A stretch of 7,814 bases of DNA from an uncultured Tabrizicola sp. (GTDB taxonomy: Bacteria; Pseudomonadota; Alphaproteobacteria; Rhodobacterales; Rhodobacteraceae). Positions 6,156 through 7,814 of the stretch are shown here, piece after piece. The number at the start of each line of letters is the position of its first letter. Positions within the stretch are counted from its first letter, which is position 1. Where the stretch lies: assembly GCA_937858255.1 (NCBI GenBank), contig CALLZQ010000508.1:1-7814 (forward strand). The letters run 5' to 3'. The translations under genes were made by a program, and so were the position numbers. The notes under the pieces were generated by a model that was not told the DNA's origin, did not search any database, and was given only the letters and a program-made list of their open reading frames with translations.

Positions 6156-6574
6156 CCCCCCGCCCCTTTTGCGACCACCAGTTCCACCGCCGCAAAGCCA
6201 AGGCCCTGCACCTGTGGCAGCAGCGCCGCCAGCCGCGCCGCCGGCAGGGCCGCATCGGCGCGCAGCGTCAACCGCGCCGGCAGCGCCGCACAATCGGATG
6301 TCGCGCAATATGCGGCCCGCGCCTCGGCCAAGGCGGGTAACGCCGCAGCGCCCAGAACCTCGCGATAGCCAAGCGCGCCATCGGGACCCAGAAACAGCAC
6401 GAATTCGCCCATCGCCTCGGCCTCGGCCTGCGCCTCGGGCGGCGAGATGGAAAAGGGTTCCGGCGGGGTCAGCCGCGCCGCCAAGAGGAAAAAGATCAGC
6501 AGCAGAAAGACCACATTGATCATCGGCAACAGGTTTTCTGCCGGTCGGGCGCGGGGCGGGTCCGAGAAATCCAT
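6152..6574 (-). CDS. ExbD-like protein 2, proton-relay Asp replaced by Asn
   Basis: This 140-residue ExbD/TolR-family protein has a short cytoplasmic N-terminus, one helix (about 17-35) and a periplasmic domain. The helix reads NLLPMINVVFLLLIFF. Asn20 (codon 6517-6515) stands where E. coli ExbD Asp25, TolR Asp23 and MotB Asp32 carry the essential proton-binding carboxylate. The rest of the signature is well preserved, so this looks like a substitution within a maintained gene, not decay. The periplasmic part has a Cys pair (Cys90 and Cys95, YCATSDC) that could form a disulfide; the first ExbD has no Cys. The start ATG 6574 lies three bases after the TAG of the first exbD, and the stop overlaps tonB by ATGA. 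I infer it pairs with ExbD1 in the ExbB pore as a non-proton-binding or structural subunit. A specialised regulatory role is also possible. Confidence 0.88.
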   Translation of the reverse strand: MDFSDPPRARPAENLLPMINVVFLLLIFFLLAARLTPPEPFSISPPEAQAEAEAMGEFVLFLGPDGALGYREVLGAAALPALAEARAAYCATSDCAALPARLTLRADAALPAARLAALLPQVQGLGFAAVELVVAKGAGG

Positions 6575-6577
6575 CGC

Positions 6578-6958
6578 CTATTCCACAAGCACCAGACGGG
6601 TCAGGCCAGCGGCGGCCAGACGCTCCATCACCCGGACGAGCGCCTGCACATCCGCCCCGTCGCGGGCGCGCAGCACCACGGCATCGCCCGGCCCCTGCAT
6701 CAGCCGGGCTAGCGCGGGTGCGAGATCCTCGGGCGCCACGGCAATGCCGTTCAGCGACAGACCGCCCGGTGCCAATTCGACCAGCCGCGGCGGGCCGCTA
6801 TAGGCCCCGCCCCCACTCCCCGCCACCAGGGGCAAGGCCCGATCCGTGCCAAAGCGCGAGGCCAACATGAAGAACACCAGCAGCAGGAACACCACGTCGA
6901 TCATCGGCGTGAGGTTGGGCCGGCGGCGCGGCCTTGGCTGGCCAAAGCTGAGGCTCAT
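6578..6958 (-). CDS. exbD: ExbD-like protein 1, with intact proton-relay Asp
   Basis: This 126-residue inner-membrane protein is the proton-conducting partner of ExbB and drives TonB. Residues 14-33 carry the classic signature PNLTPMIDVVFLLLVFFML, with Asp21 (codon 6898-6896) aligned to the essential Asp25 of E. coli ExbD. A basic cytoplasmic stretch (RPRRRP, 9-14) precedes the helix, consistent with inside-positive topology. Residues 40-126 form the periplasmic domain, ending RLVLVE like other ExbD/TolR proteins. It is slightly shorter than E. coli ExbD (141). Its ATG overlaps the exbB stop as ATGA, indicating coupled translation and a matched supply of subunits. TolR is an alternative name by family, but the neighbouring tonB-type gene and absence of tolA, tolB and pal favour ExbD. 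Confidence 0.93.
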   Translation of the reverse strand: MSLSFGQPRPRRRPNLTPMIDVVFLLLVFFMLASRFGTDRALPLVAGSGGGAYSGPPRLVELAPGGLSLNGIAVAPEDLAPALARLMQGPGDAVVLRARDGADVQALVRVMERLAAAGLTRLVLVE

Positions 6959-7659
6959 TCGGCGGCCTGCCGCAGGGCAATGGTCGGCGCCTCGGGCGCG
7001 GTATGAAGGATCTGCGTCGCCGCATCCTCCATATCGTGGCGCAAGCCATCGACCACCGATTCAAACCATGTCAGCGCCACCTGCGCGGGGATCGCCACCG
7101 CCATCCCCGCCGCCGTGGTCAAGAGCGCCTCCCAGATCCCGCCGGCCAGCGTGGCCGGATCGGCGCGGCTGCCCGCCTCTTGCAGCGCCTGAAAGGCCGC
7201 GATCATCCCCGTCACCGTGCCCAGAAGGCCCAAGAGCGGCCCGATGGTCGAGGCCAGCTCCAGCCCCCGCAGCCCCGCCCGCGCCTGCGCCAGCAGCGCC
7301 CGCGCCACCCTTGCCGTCTCGGCCTCAGCCGCCGCCCGGTCGAGTGCGGGGTCCTCGGCCGCCTGCATCGCCGCATGGGCCAGCCGCGCCCGCAAACTGC
7401 CGCGCCGCGCCAGCAAGACCAGCGCCTCGTCCCTCTTACCCGCCCGCCACAGCGTCAGCGCCCGCGCGGTATGCCGCCCGCCCGACCAGGCACCAAAGGA
7501 CAAAAGCCGCATCACCTTCCACAGGATCAGCGCCAGCGACGCAATTGACAGCGCCGCAATCGCCCACATCGCCGGCCCGCCCATCTGGACAAAGCGCATC
7601 ATCCCCTCCAACGCGCCAGAAGGGGGAAGGGGTGCCTGCAAGGTCGTCGCGGGGTCCAT
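6955..7659 (-). CDS. exbB: ExbB-type MotA/TolQ/ExbB proton channel protein
   Basis: ExbB forms the pentameric inner-membrane pore around ExbD and uses proton flow to power TonB. The 234-residue protein has helix 1 near 29-50, a cytoplasmic region (about 55-130) with charged Ala/Arg-rich helices, helix 2 near 136-158 and helix 3 near 177-197. The family motifs GPLLGLLGTVTGMIAAF (140-156) and TTAAGMAVAIPAQVALTWFE (181-200) are clear, including the conserved Thr residues of the pore helices (Thr148 and Thr181 regions). The start chosen is ATG 7659, preceded by GAGGAGAGG. A TTG six codons earlier (7677) is open but has no good RBS. It is the first gene of the exbB-exbD-exbD-tonB operon. The 149 bases upstream of the gene show no Fur, Irr or RirA-like operator that I can support. 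TolQ is the alternative, but gene order favours ExbB. Confidence 0.93.
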   Translation of the reverse strand: MDPATTLQAPLPPSGALEGMMRFVQMGGPAMWAIAALSIASLALILWKVMRLLSFGAWSGGRHTARALTLWRAGKRDEALVLLARRGSLRARLAHAAMQAAEDPALDRAAAEAETARVARALLAQARAGLRGLELASTIGPLLGLLGTVTGMIAAFQALQEAGSRADPATLAGGIWEALLTTAAGMAVAIPAQVALTWFESVVDGLRHDMEDAATQILHTAPEAPTIALRQAAE

Positions 7660-7756
7660 CGGCCTCTCCTCGATCAATGCCCCGGCACATAGGCCATTTC
7701 ACCGCCGAATGCACGCGCCACGCGACCGATCCGCGCCGACGCGCGACTTGCCGCCA

Positions 7757-7785
7757 TTGACTTCCCCCTCGCCGCCCCGCCAGAT
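7757..7785 (+). promoter_or_regulatory. Weak candidate promoter for the gene at the right edge
   Basis: TTGACT (7757-7762) is a good -35. With a 17-base spacer the -10 position reads CCAGAT (7780-7785), a poor match. Transcription would start near 7792, shortly before the RBS. The C-rich spacer gives little further support. Confidence 0.3.
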
Positions 7786-7808
7786 CGGCACCACATGAGG
7801 AGACCGCC

Positions 7809-7814
7809 ATGACC
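7809..7814 (+). CDS. Start of a gene cut by the right edge (Met-Thr...)
   Basis: GAGGAGA (7797-7803) is a strong Shine-Dalgarno sequence five bases before ATG 7809, followed by ACC and the end of the window. This is a gene start divergent from exbB. Only two codons remain, so the product cannot be identified from them. Met-Thr followed by the [10 protein letters not shown] read at the left edge would make a natural SHMT amino terminus, so the edge could be the lost start of glyA; this is unproven. Confidence 0.55.

Noticed and set aside
6846..7760. 304-residue Pro/Ala/Ser/Arg-rich open frame on the + strand
   Set aside because: It lies opposite exbB and the start of exbD1, whose family motifs are unambiguous; its low-complexity composition is the mirror of GC-rich codons.
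7660..7808. Search for an iron-responsive operator (Fur, Irr, RirA) ahead of exbB
   Set aside because: No palindrome close to any of those consensus sites could be seen; only an FNR half-site-like TTGAT on the - strand near 7678, without its partner.

Overview
The window is a GC-rich (well above 60% by eye) bacterial fragment. It most likely comes from an alphaproteobacterium of the Rhodobacteraceae/Paracoccaceae type. The clues are the SHMT sequence, a DUF817 protein, a 58-residue two-helix membrane protein of a kind found in Rhodobacterales, an FnrL-type TTGAT-N4-ATCAA site, and an ExbB-ExbD-ExbD-TonB operon whose second ExbD resembles what I remember from this group. The placement is from recognition of protein families, not from a search.

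Left part (1-2310, + strand). The first 89 bases are C/G homopolymer-rich low-complexity sequence that looks like a contig-edge artefact. It runs straight into glyA (serine hydroxymethyltransferase), which is complete except for its first few codons. A clear intrinsic terminator follows. Next comes a LysE/RhtB-type amino-acid exporter whose last codons appear to be shifted by a one-base deletion, and a second intrinsic terminator.

Middle part (2255-4440). A candidate housekeeping promoter drives a DUF817 multi-pass membrane protein. This gene overlaps, tail to tail, a small one-helix membrane protein gene on the other strand. Across a 92-base divergent gap is an alpha/beta hydrolase of the YbfF/ABHD11 type with an intact catalytic triad and little room for a Shine-Dalgarno sequence.

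Right part (4447-7659, - strand). In transcription order there is first an exbB-exbD-exbD-tonB operon with ATGA start/stop overlaps, which makes the inner-membrane motor that energises outer-membrane TonB-dependent receptors. No receptor gene is in the window. Downstream, a perfect FNR-type palindrome precedes a small membrane protein gene and a cytochrome b561 gene, which probably form an oxygen-regulated two-gene unit. The last bases (7797-7814) hold a strong ribosome binding site and an ATG ACC start of a + strand gene cut by the edge.

Most of the content is ordinary housekeeping and transport. The most interesting signals are: (1) the second ExbD carries Asn where the proton-relay Asp of ExbD/TolR/MotB should be, while the first ExbD keeps Asp; (2) the perfect FNR box in front of the small membrane protein and b561 genes; (3) the frameshifted end of the LysE gene; (4) the artefactual left edge, together with a right edge whose ATG ACC would fit as the missing start of glyA. 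I see no CRISPR array, IS element, tRNA, rRNA or defence system.
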